6,029 bases of DNA, taken from Clostridia bacterium (GTDB lineage Bacteria; Bacillota; Clostridia; Christensenellales; UBA1242). Positions 1 through 6,029 of this stretch are shown here, piece after piece. The DNA is taken from contig CAAFWB010000125.1 in the NCBI GenBank assembly GCA_900766395.1, positions 1 through 6,029 on the forward strand, given 5' to 3'. Under the pieces are notes generated by a model that was given only the letters and a program-made list of their open reading frames with translations, ran no database searches and had not been told where the DNA came from. A program made the translations under genes and the position numbers. Each line of letters starts with the position of its first letter. Within the stretch, counting starts at the first letter, position 1.

Positions 1-1123
1 CGCAAAAGGAAACTGCGAAAAAATTGGGCTTGAAAGTTCATTCATTAAACACAAAACACAAAAAGGCGAAATTAAAATTGACAAATTTATGCCAACTCAC
101 AATGAGGCGATTGAACTCGTTCTTTCTTGCCTTTTGGATAAAGAACATGGCGCAATCAAGTCTTTGGACGAAATTGGCGCTGTTGGACACAGAGTTTTGC
201 ATGGCGGTGAGATTTATACCGATTCTGTTCTTGTTGATGATGAGGTTATGAAAAATCTCGAAAGCCTCAAACCACTTGGTCCATTGCACATGCCTGCAAA
301 TATCATGGGCATCAAAGCATGTCAAAAAGTTATGCCAAATGTCAAAAACGTTGCAGTTTTTGACACTGCATTCCACTCAAAAATGCCAAAAGAAGCATTC
401 CTTTATGCTGTCCCATATGAAGCTTACACAGAAAACAAAGTTCGCCGTTATGGTTTCCATGGAACAAGTCATAAATATGTTTCAAATGAGGCGGCAAAAC
501 TTCTTGGAAAAGATTTGAAAGATTGCAAAATCATTACAATTCACTTGGGCAATGGTTCAAGCATGGCAGCTGTTCGTGATGGTCGCTCAATTGATACATC
601 AATGGGCTACACTCCACTCGAAGGTCTTTTGATGGGCACACGCTCGGGTGATGTTGACGCATCAGTGCTTGAAGTTCTTGCAGAAAAATATAACCTCAAA
701 ACAATTTCAGAATGTGTCACATTCTTGAACAAGAAATGTGGTGTTTTGGGAATCAATGGTGTTTCACCTGACATGAGAGATAACGAAGAAGAAGCAGAAA
801 AGGGAAATGAGCGCGCAAAACTTGTTTACTCAATGCTCGGACATCGCATAAAAAAATATATTGGTGCATATTTTGCTCTTCTCAATGGGGTTGATGCACT
901 TGTCTTTACGGGTGGAGTTGGAGAAAACGATGCTGTGGTTCGTGAACTTGCAACAAACAACCTTGATGCAATGGGAATTGTTCTTGACAAAGAAAAGAAC
1001 GCAAAATGTCCTCGTGGAACAAATGAAGTGCTGTCAGCGGAGAATTCAAAAGTTAAAATCTTTAGAATTCCAACCAATGAAGAACTTGTTATTGCACGTG
1101 ACACTTTGAGTCTTACAAAATAA
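1..1123 (+). CDS. ackA: Acetate kinase, 5'-truncated by window edge
   Basis: Acetate kinase interconverts acetyl phosphate + ADP and acetate + ATP in the cytoplasm, the ATP-yielding step of the Pta-AckA pathway. The reading frame is open from base 2, and 373 residues are visible. The first visible residues (AKGNCEKIGLESSFIKHK) match the family at about residue 29, so roughly 28 residues lie upstream, including the N-terminal phosphate-binding segment. The ATG at 89 is internal, not the start. Visible family blocks are GHRVLHGGE (substrate Arg codon at 191-193), FDTAFH (catalytic-type Asp at 362-364), RRYGFHGTSH, HLGNGSSMAAV, MGTRSGD (Arg at 641-643), FTGGVGEN and the C-terminal PTNEELVIARDT with the nucleotide/Mg-site Glu. 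All expected active-site residues in the visible part are present, and the extrapolated length of about 401 is normal. No terminator follows the TAA, so read-through into rpmF is possible. Confidence in the identity is very high. Confidence 0.98.
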   Translation, partial: AKGNCEKIGLESSFIKHKTQKGEIKIDKFMPTHNEAIELVLSCLLDKEHGAIKSLDEIGAVGHRVLHGGEIYTDSVLVDDEVMKNLESLKPLGPLHMPANIMGIKACQKVMPNVKNVAVFDTAFHSKMPKEAFLYAVPYEAYTENKVRRYGFHGTSHKYVSNEAAKLLGKDLKDCKIITIHLGNGSSMAAVRDGRSIDTSMGYTPLEGLLMGTRSGDVDASVLEVLAEKYNLKTISECVTFLNKKCGVLGINGVSPDMRDNEEEAEKGNERAKLVYSMLGHRIKKYIGAYFALLNGVDALVFTGGVGENDAVVRELATNNLDAMGIVLDKEKNAKCPRGTNEVLSAENSKVKIFRIPTNEELVIARDTLSLTK

Positions 1124-1146
1124 ATTGATTAATAGACAAAATTGTG

Positions 1147-1175
1147 TTGACAAAATGCAATTTAGTTTATATAAT
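1147..1175 (+). promoter_or_regulatory. Consensus sigma-A/sigma-70 promoter for rpmF
   Basis: TTGACA at 1147-1152 and TATAAT at 1170-1175 are separated by exactly 17 bp, a perfect match to the housekeeping consensus in both boxes. Transcription would begin near 1182, giving a leader of about 50 nt before rpmF. A strong promoter suits a ribosomal protein gene. It sits 23 bases past the ackA stop, so rpmF need not depend on ackA transcription. Confidence 0.88.
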
Positions 1176-1222
1176 GATTTTCGTTAATTTCAAAAAACCG
1201 TAAGGGTTAAGAGAATTTGAGC

Positions 1223-1229
1223 AGGAGGT
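1223..1229 (+). promoter_or_regulatory. Full-strength Shine-Dalgarno site of rpmF
   Basis: AGGAGGT is a seven-base match to the 16S rRNA 3' end. Only three bases separate it from the ATG at 1233 (four from the last G), a little tighter than usual. The start is nevertheless secure because MAVPK is the canonical L32 N-terminus. Confidence 0.9.
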
Positions 1230-1232
1230 AAT

Positions 1233-1427
1233 ATGGCAGTCCCAAAGAATAAGGTTTCAAAAGCAAGAAGAAACACAAGAAATAGCGCAAACTTCAAAGT
1301 TGCAGCTCCAACCCTTGTTGAATGTCCACAATGCCACGAAAAAATCAGATCACATGTTGTTTGTCCAAAATGTGGATATTATGATGGCAAAAAAGTTATT
1401 GAAACTGAAAAGAAAGAAAATAAGTAA
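1233..1427 (+). CDS. rpmF: 50S ribosomal protein L32, zinc-ribbon (four-Cys) form
   Basis: This is the small 50S subunit protein L32 (64 residues; family usually about 57-62). The N-terminal MAVPKNKVSKARRNTRN is the highly basic rRNA-binding extension typical of bacterial L32. It is followed by the APTLVECPQC segment and CPKCGYYDG. Cysteines 31, 34, 44 and 47 form two CxxC pairs expected to bind one zinc ion, so this is the zinc-requiring version rather than the Cys-less paralogue some bacteria carry for zinc starvation. The last dozen residues are a Lys/Glu-rich tail that adds slightly to normal length. A consensus promoter lies upstream and a strong hairpin terminator directly downstream, so it looks like a monocistronic unit with possible read-through from ackA. 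The usual upstream partner, a DUF177/YceD gene, is not present; ackA lies there instead. Confidence 0.97.
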   Translation: MAVPKNKVSKARRNTRNSANFKVAAPTLVECPQCHEKIRSHVVCPKCGYYDGKKVIETEKKENK

Positions 1428-1439
1428 AATCAACAAAAC

Positions 1440-1473
1440 AAAACAACTTGTTTGCTAAACAAGTTGTTTTTTT
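1440..1473 (+). terminator. Rho-independent terminator after rpmF
   Basis: Perfect inverted repeat with left arm AAACAACTTGTTT at 1441-1453, loop GCT at 1454-1456 and right arm AAACAAGTTGTTT at 1457-1469. One more A-T pair (1440/1470) extends the stem to 14 bp. The right arm runs into seven consecutive Ts (1467-1473). It begins 12 bases after the rpmF stop. The stem is A-T rich, but its length and the T-run make termination likely. Confidence 0.92.
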
Positions 1474-1485
1474 ATGTTATGAATA

Positions 1486-1507
1486 CAAATTTGATTTATC
1501 AAATTTG
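1486..1507. promoter_or_regulatory. Palindrome upstream of plsX, possible FabT/MarR-type operator
   Basis: Left arm CAAATTTGAT (1486-1495) and right arm ATCAAATTTG (1498-1507) are perfect inverted repeats around a two-base TT centre. No T-run follows, so it does not read as a terminator. The core AATTTGATTTATCAAATT resembles the FabT fatty-acid-repressor box as I recall it (ANTTTGATTATCAAATT), with one extra central base. Its position just upstream of the plsX promoter, a phospholipid-synthesis gene, fits a regulatory role. The regulator assignment is inference, and the extra base could rule out FabT itself. Confidence 0.5.
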
Positions 1508-1521
1508 CAATGAATATTTTA

Positions 1522-1550
1522 TTGCCTTTTGGATATTTTTTTGGCATAAT
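1522..1550 (+). promoter_or_regulatory. Probable plsX promoter
   Basis: TTGCCT at 1522-1527 and CATAAT at 1545-1550 are separated by 17 bp. The -35 matches four of six consensus bases and the -10 five of six. Transcription would start near 1557, only about 11 nt before the ATG at 1568, leaving just enough room for the GGAG ribosome site. Its location after the rpmF terminator makes an independent plsX promoter necessary. Confidence 0.65.
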
Positions 1551-1557
1551 AGAAAAT

Positions 1558-1561
1558 GGAG
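1558..1561 (+). promoter_or_regulatory. Ribosome binding site deciding the plsX start
   Basis: GGAG lies six bases (TTATTT) before the ATG at 1568. It overlaps the alternative in-frame ATG at 1556, which has no Shine-Dalgarno site of its own. This supports 1568 as the true start. Confidence 0.75.
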
Positions 1562-1567
1562 TTATTT

Positions 1568-2587
1568 ATGAAAATATTGATTGATACAAAAGGTGGTGAC
1601 CATTCGCCGCTTGAACTTGTTGAGGGCTCAATTCTTGCGAGCAAAAAGAACAAATCAACCAAATTTGTGTTGTTTGGAGATAAGCAAAAAATTGAAGAAA
1701 TTTTGAAAACTGAAAAAGCGGATATGGACAGATTTGAGGTTGTTGATTCGCCTGACGAAATTGAAAACACTGAATCTCCAACAATGGCTATAAAAACAAA
1801 AAAACAATCTTCAATGGTTATGGCATTTGAAAGATTGAAATCGGAAGAAGAAGAGTCCGGCATGATTAGTTGCGGAAGCACGGGTGCAATTCTCACTGGC
1901 GCAATTTTGAAAATTGGAAGAGTGCCAGGCGTTTCTCGTCCTTCACTTGCACCAGTTATTCCAACCAATAATGGCGGAAAGGTCATGTTGATTGATAGTG
2001 GTGCAAACATGGACTGCAAACCAATTAACCTTTGTCATTTTGCTCTCATGGGGTCAGCGTATATGAAAGCCATGGAGGGAATTGAAAAACCAAGAGTGGC
2101 ACTCCTTAATGTTGGAACAGAAGACAAAAAGGGAAATGAACTCACTCATGCTGTTTTTCCACTTCTCAAAGAACTTGATATAAATTTTGTTGGCAATATG
2201 GAAGCACGAGATATTCTTAGCGGAAACTACGATGTTGTTGTCACAGACGGATTTGCAGGAAATATTTTGCTCAAAGGTCTTGAAAGCATGGCAGGACAAA
2301 TTATGGGCGAAATAAAGCATGCGGTGAAAACAAGTTTCAAAGCAAAAATTGGTGCATTATTCATGAAAGACACATTGAAGGGAATAAAGAATAAGTTTGA
2401 TTACAATGCAATCGGCGGTTCAATCTTTTTGGGTGCAAGAAAAATTGTTGTCAAAGCACATGGTGCGTCAAAACGTGGAGCGATTCTTGCTTGTTGCGAA
2501 CAGATTGAGAAACTTCTTGACAACAATTTAAATCAAAATATCGAAGAAATGATAAAAAATGCCAAATCACTTGAAGTGGCAAATTAA
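1568..2587 (+). CDS. plsX: Phosphate acyltransferase PlsX
   Basis: PlsX converts acyl-ACP and phosphate to acyl phosphate, the donor used by membrane PlsY to acylate glycerol 3-phosphate; it is a soluble, membrane-associated enzyme linking fatty acid and phospholipid synthesis. The protein is 339 residues, normal for the family, starting MKILID as PlsX proteins do. An in-frame ATG at 1556 would add MELF but lacks a ribosome site. Visible blocks are GGDHSP (9-14), SCGSTGA (101-107, usually AGNTGA or AGSTGA), the SRPSLAPVIPT stretch, LIDSGANMD, LLNVGTEDKKGNEL (179-192), NMEARD (210-215, usually NVEGRD) and DGFAGN (227-232). The N-terminal motif reads DTKGGD instead of the usual DAMGGD. It has its own promoter with a palindrome just upstream, and no acpP follows. 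Identity is secure. Confidence 0.96.
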   Translation: MKILIDTKGGDHSPLELVEGSILASKKNKSTKFVLFGDKQKIEEILKTEKADMDRFEVVDSPDEIENTESPTMAIKTKKQSSMVMAFERLKSEEEESGMISCGSTGAILTGAILKIGRVPGVSRPSLAPVIPTNNGGKVMLIDSGANMDCKPINLCHFALMGSAYMKAMEGIEKPRVALLNVGTEDKKGNELTHAVFPLLKELDINFVGNMEARDILSGNYDVVVTDGFAGNILLKGLESMAGQIMGEIKHAVKTSFKAKIGALFMKDTLKGIKNKFDYNAIGGSIFLGARKIVVKAHGASKRGAILACCEQIEKLLDNNLNQNIEEMIKNAKSLEVAN

Positions 2588-2594
2588 TTAATAG

Positions 2595-2623
2595 TTGAAT
2601 AAAAAACCACTTTGTGGTATAGT
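2595..2623 (+). promoter_or_regulatory. Probable smc promoter with dyad in the spacer
   Basis: TTGAAT at 2595-2600 and TATAGT at 2618-2623 are separated by 17 bp; each box matches five of six consensus bases. Transcription would start near 2630, about 22 nt before smc. The spacer contains ACCAC (2606-2610), TTT and GTGGT (2614-2618), a perfect 5-bp dyad reaching the first base of the -10. No T-run follows the dyad, so it is not a convincing plsX terminator; it could be a small operator or chance. Confidence 0.65.
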
Positions 2624-2640
2624 TAATAGAAAAATTTTTT

Positions 2641-2647
2641 GAGAGGA
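2641..2647 (+). promoter_or_regulatory. Ribosome binding site of smc
   Basis: GAGAGGA (2641-2647), with an AGAGGA core matching the anti-Shine-Dalgarno, lies four bases before the ATG at 2652. This start gives MYFKSLDVAGFKSF, the standard SMC N-terminus. Confidence 0.8.
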
Positions 2648-2651
2648 AAAA

Positions 2652-5600
2652 ATGTATTTTAAATCATTGGACGTGGCTGGATTTAAATCTTTTGCTGACA
2701 GACTTGAAATTAAGTTTGATAGTGGTGTGACAGCAATCGTTGGACCAAACGGCTGCGGAAAAAGTAATGTTGCAGATGCGATTCGTTGGGTTTTGGGAGA
2801 ACAAAGCTCAAAACTTTTGCGTGGTTCAAGCATGCAAGATGTCATTTTTAATGGAACTGAAAAGAGAAAGAGTTTGAGCTATGCCGAAGTCACTTTGTCT
2901 TTCAACAACCAGGACAGATTTTTTAATTATGACTATGATGAACTCGCAATCACAAGAAAACTCTATCGCAGTGGCGAAAGTGAATATTTGATTAATCGTG
3001 TTCCTTGCAGACTTCGCGATATTGTTGACCTTTTGCACGATTCAGGAATTGGTCGTGATGGTTATTCCATCATTGGACAAGGCAAGGTTGAAGAAATCAT
3101 TTCATCAAAACCAGAAAATAGACGTGGAATTTTTGAAGAAGCAGCGGGAATTGCAAAATTCAAATCAAAAAAGGTTGAGTCAGAAAGAAAACTTGAACGC
3201 GTTCGCGACAACTTGACAAGAATTAAAGATATTTTGAGCGAAATTGAAAGACATTTGGAACCACTCAAAAAGCAATCTGAAAATGCAAAAAAATATTTGG
3301 AACTCCGTGACCAACTCAAAGACTTGGAAACAAATATTTATGTTTACCAATATGACAATGCCAGTGATCAAAAAGCAAAGATAATGCAAAAGTTGAACGG
3401 CATTTCAGAACAACTTGCACTTCGTCAAGACGAACTCAACAAAGCGACAGATGGATATAATGCAAATATGGCTGAGGTGTCAAACATCGACAAACTCATG
3501 GACGAATTGCATGAACAAATCTTGCATCTTTCTGTCAATATCGAAAAGCAGGCGAGCGAAATCAAAGTTGTTAAAGAAAGAATTAATTTGTTATCAGAAC
3601 ATAACGACAAGATTAATCTTGATATAACAAACAGCAACAATAATATTCTCAAACTTACAGCAGAGCGCGAAAGCAAACTCGAAAGAACAAAAGTTGAACA
3701 GAAAAATCTTGTTGACAAAAACAGTGAGCAAAAAAAGATTTATGACAGATATCTCACAATTGTTGACGAACTCACACTTTATGAAGATGAAGCGGAGAGT
3801 TCTCAAAAAGAAATGATTGATGCTCTCGACAAACTCACTGACATCAAATCAAAATCTTCGAGACTTGAGGCAGAAAGAAAGGCGAGCGAAGAAAACATTG
3901 AGGCAATCACATCAAGAATTTCTGCAATCAATGAAAAGATAAAGAGCAACGAAGAACTTGCCGCATCAAGTCGCGAAGAAGTTGACGCAATGAGAGCGCA
4001 AAAAGAGAGTGCAGAAAAAGATTGTGCTGACATTGAACTTCAAATGAACATTCTCAATTCAAACATCAAAGATGTTGAGAATGAAAAAAATTCAAACTTG
4101 GCAAAAATCCAAGTTTACGAAAACAGACGCAAACTTCTTTCAGAAATGCAAGCAGAGTATGAAGGATATGCTGGAAGTGTCAAAAAACTTCTCAAGGAAA
4201 GCGAAAGAAACATTGGCGTAAAAAATAAAATGGTTGGTGTTTTGGCCTCGCTCATCAAAGTTCCAGCAAACTTTGAAACTGCCATTGAAATGGCTCTTGG
4301 AAATGCCGTTCAAAACATTGTTACATTTGATGAAAATGGCGCAAAAGACTTGATTAGATTTTTGAAGGAAAATCAATTTGGTCGTGCAACATTTATGCCA
4401 ATCACTTCAATGAAACCAAGAAACATCTCACCAGAAGACAGAAGATATTTGTCGACAGAGGGCTGCTTTGGAATTGCAAGCGAACTCATTAGTTTTGACA
4501 AAAAGATTGCTCCTGTTGTTTCAAACCTTCTTGGTGCAACAGTTGTTGTTGAAGACCTTGACATTGCTGTCAAACTTGCTCAAAACACAAGATTTGCGTT
4601 CAAAATCGTGACGCTTGATGGTGATATTGTTAACCCACAAGGTTCACTCACTGGCGGAAGCAAGAGAAGCGAGGCAGTTAACCTCATTTCTCGTGAAAGA
4701 GAAATTAACACTCTTGCTGAACAAATTGAAAAACTTAAAGCTGATATTGACAAAAAACAAAAATATATTGGAACAAGTTCGCTTGAAGTTTCTGCGCTGC
4801 AGGGCAAACTCGTTGCAGCAACAAGACTTCGCAATGAAGCAGAAATCAATTTTGCAAAAGTTAGTGAAAAACTTGATAACATTGAATTCCAACTCTATTC
4901 TCTCAAAGAAGAACTTGCCCAAGAAGAGAATTTGAAGACATTGACTGAAAACAAAATCAAATTTATCAATGACGAACTCAATTCTGTTGCAGGACTTGAA
5001 AATGTTGAGGCAACAAACAGAAAGAAAGCAACAGAAAGCACAAATCTTCGTCAAGAGAAATTTGCCTCTCTTCGTTCGGAGCGAGATGATCTGATTCAAA
5101 AAATCACCGAATCAAAAGTTAAAATTGCCGAACTTGAAACAACAATTTCATCACTATCAACAGATTGCGAAAGACTTGCATATGAGATTGAAGACGAAAA
5201 CACAAATCTTGAAAATCTCAAACGCGAACTCATTCGAAATCAACAAACAATCGACGGGGCAAACTCAATTATACAAGCGCAAATTGAAGCTCAAACTTCG
5301 CAAGAAGACAAGGAAAAATTGCAAGATGTCAGGAATCAACTTGCAGGACTTGATGACAAAAAAGTGTCTTTGCAAAATTCAATCAAAGAACTCGATGAAG
5401 CAAAAACAAATCTTATGTCTCAAATCTCTGTTCTCACTGAGAAAAAACACAATGAAGAGATGCAACTGGCAAAAGTTGACACTGATATTGAAGCAATGCA
5501 AGAACGAATTTATGAGGAATATGGGCTCACATATCAAACTTGCCAAGAGTTTAAGCGTCCTGACTTTGATATCAATCAAGGCATGATTGAATGCAATAAG

Positions 5601-6029
5601 TGCAAAAAAGATATAAGCCGCCTTGGATATGTCAATGTCAATGCGATTGACGAATACAAAGAAACATCAGTTCGTTATGAAGACATGAAAACACAATGTG
5701 ATGACCTTGAAAAATCCGAGGAAGATTTGGTTAAAATCATAAAAGAGTTGTCAAATGAAATGATAACAAGGTTTGAAACACAATTTAACCAAATTAACAC
5801 AAACTTCAAGCAAACATTCAAAGAACTCTTTGGCGGTGGAAATGCAAGACTTGAGCTCACTGGAAGTGACAATCTTTTGGAGGCAGGAATTGAAATTGTT
5901 GCCGAACCTCCTGGAAAGAAACTTCAAAGCATAACACTTCTTTCTGGTGGAGAGAAGGCGCTCACTGCGATTGCAATTTTGTTTGCGATTTTGAAACTTC
6001 GTCCAATGCCATTCTGTTTGCTTGACGAA
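2652..6029 (+). CDS. smc: Chromosome segregation ATPase SMC, 3'-truncated by window edge
   Basis: SMC is the dimeric ABC-type ATPase that, with ScpA and ScpB, extrudes DNA loops and aids origin segregation on the nucleoid. I read an unbroken frame of 1126 codons with no stop. Order of parts: N-terminal head with Walker A GPNGCGKSN (31-39), R-loop Arg57, IGQG (141-144) and FEEAAG (161-166). Then a long Glu/Lys/Leu-rich coiled coil to about 500, EGY (504-506) entering the hinge, and the hinge at about 528-671 ending NPQGSLTGGSK. A return coil follows, then GYVNVNAIDEY (992-1002), FGGG (1060-1063), PPGKKLQ (1086-1092) and signature LLSGGEKAL (1096-1104). The window stops on CLLDE, so the last residue is the Walker B catalytic Glu1126. 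The D-loop and roughly 65-70 residues are missing, for an expected total near 1190. Arm length is close to that of Bacillus SMC. Oddity: Cys964, Cys981 and Cys984 lie in the head-proximal return arm. Confidence 0.98.
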   Translation, partial: MYFKSLDVAGFKSFADRLEIKFDSGVTAIVGPNGCGKSNVADAIRWVLGEQSSKLLRGSSMQDVIFNGTEKRKSLSYAEVTLSFNNQDRFFNYDYDELAITRKLYRSGESEYLINRVPCRLRDIVDLLHDSGIGRDGYSIIGQGKVEEIISSKPENRRGIFEEAAGIAKFKSKKVESERKLERVRDNLTRIKDILSEIERHLEPLKKQSENAKKYLELRDQLKDLETNIYVYQYDNASDQKAKIMQKLNGISEQLALRQDELNKATDGYNANMAEVSNIDKLMDELHEQILHLSVNIEKQASEIKVVKERINLLSEHNDKINLDITNSNNNILKLTAERESKLERTKVEQKNLVDKNSEQKKIYDRYLTIVDELTLYEDEAESSQKEMIDALDKLTDIKSKSSRLEAERKASEENIEAITSRISAINEKIKSNEELAASSREEVDAMRAQKESAEKDCADIELQMNILNSNIKDVENEKNSNLAKIQVYENRRKLLSEMQAEYEGYAGSVKKLLKESERNIGVKNKMVGVLASLIKVPANFETAIEMALGNAVQNIVTFDENGAKDLIRFLKENQFGRATFMPITSMKPRNISPEDRRYLSTEGCFGIASELISFDKKIAPVVSNLLGATVVVEDLDIAVKLAQNTRFAFKIVTLDGDIVNPQGSLTGGSKRSEAVNLISREREINTLAEQIEKLKADIDKKQKYIGTSSLEVSALQGKLVAATRLRNEAEINFAKVSEKLDNIEFQLYSLKEELAQEENLKTLTENKIKFINDELNSVAGLENVEATNRKKATESTNLRQEKFASLRSERDDLIQKITESKVKIAELETTISSLSTDCERLAYEIEDENTNLENLKRELIRNQQTIDGANSIIQAQIEAQTSQEDKEKLQDVRNQLAGLDDKKVSLQNSIKELDEAKTNLMSQISVLTEKKHNEEMQLAKVDTDIEAMQERIYEEYGLTYQTCQEFKRPDFDINQGMIECNKCKKDISRLGYVNVNAIDEYKETSVRYEDMKTQCDDLEKSEEDLVKIIKELSNEMITRFETQFNQINTNFKQTFKELFGGGNARLELTGSDNLLEAGIEIVAEPPGKKLQSITLLSGGEKALTAIAILFAILKLRPMPFCLLDE

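Noticed and set aside
89..91. ATG at 89 as the ackA start
   Set aside because: The frame continues upstream with recognisable acetate kinase sequence to the window edge, and this ATG lacks a ribosome site, so the gene is merely truncated by the window.
38..376. 112-codon open frame on the minus strand inside ackA
   Set aside because: It lies wholly over a well-conserved enzyme, has no Shine-Dalgarno site or recognisable domain, and its Cys/Phe/Asn-rich composition is that of an antisense shadow.
1486..1507. Reading the palindrome as an FNR/CRP box or a FapR site
   Set aside because: An FNR box (TTGATnnnnATCAA) needs four bases between half-sites and here there are two. The FapR consensus (TTAGTACC-type) is not matched.
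1486..1507. Reading the palindrome as a second terminator
   Set aside because: The hairpin would have a very small loop, an all A/T-rich stem and no T-run after it. The true terminator lies just upstream at 1440-1473.
1519..2019. 166-codon minus-strand open frame over the plsX promoter and 5' half
   Set aside because: The plus-strand PlsX motifs explain the region. The Ser/Phe/Ile-rich product is typical of the complement of Glu/Lys/Gly-rich codons.
4644..5099. 151-codon minus-strand open frame inside smc
   Set aside because: The Phe/Cys/Leu-rich product mirrors the coiled-coil codons (GAA, AAA, CAA) on the other strand, and no start signals were seen.
5125..5586. 153-codon plus-strand open frame in another phase of smc
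   Set aside because: The SMC frame is continuous through this stretch and keeps its conserved C-terminal motifs afterwards, so this is not a frameshift or an overlapping gene.
5592..5603. CNKC in SMC as a Rad50-type zinc hook
   Set aside because: Rad50 hooks lie at the coiled-coil apex. This protein has a standard SMC hinge there, and the CxxC is close to the ATPase head.

Overview
The window is an AT-rich, tightly packed bacterial chromosomal segment with all genes on the + strand: ackA (5' end missing), rpmF, plsX and smc (3' end missing). The protein signatures are strong: acetate kinase active-site blocks, a four-cysteine ribosomal protein L32, PlsX, and a full-length-type SMC with Walker A, hinge, signature motif and the start of Walker B. 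The Shine-Dalgarno sites, the near-consensus sigma-A type promoters, the four-cysteine Clostridia-like L32 and the rpmF-plsX...smc neighbourhood suggest a low-GC Bacillota, probably a Clostridia-related lineage. This taxonomic call is inference; no rRNA or other lineage marker is present.

Layout. Positions 2-1123 hold ackA, lacking about 28 N-terminal codons. Positions 1124-1232 hold a textbook promoter (TTGACA, 17 bp, TATAAT) and the leader of rpmF (1233-1427). A 13-14 bp stem with a T-run at 1440-1473 ends the rpmF transcript. Positions 1474-1567 hold a 10-bp-arm palindrome resembling a MarR/FabT-type fatty-acid operator, then a promoter for plsX, whose start is best placed at 1568. After plsX (ends 2587), a 64-base gap carries another good promoter with a small dyad inside its spacer, then smc from 2652 to the window edge. 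No intergenic stretch exceeds 140 bases.

How the genes relate. AckA makes ATP and acetate from acetyl phosphate. PlsX makes acyl phosphate from acyl-ACP as the first step of phosphatidic acid synthesis. L32 is a 50S ribosomal protein, and SMC is the chromosome condensation and segregation ATPase. They share a conserved neighbourhood rather than a pathway. Each of the last three genes appears to have its own promoter, so this looks like serial single-gene units rather than one operon. Compared with the common Bacillota order (DUF177-rpmF-plsX-fab genes-acpP-rnc-smc), the DUF177, acpP and rnc genes are absent here.

I found no evidence of a novel multi-gene system, mobile element, CRISPR array or RNA gene. 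The most interesting items are the palindrome upstream of plsX and the collapsed plsX-smc gene order.
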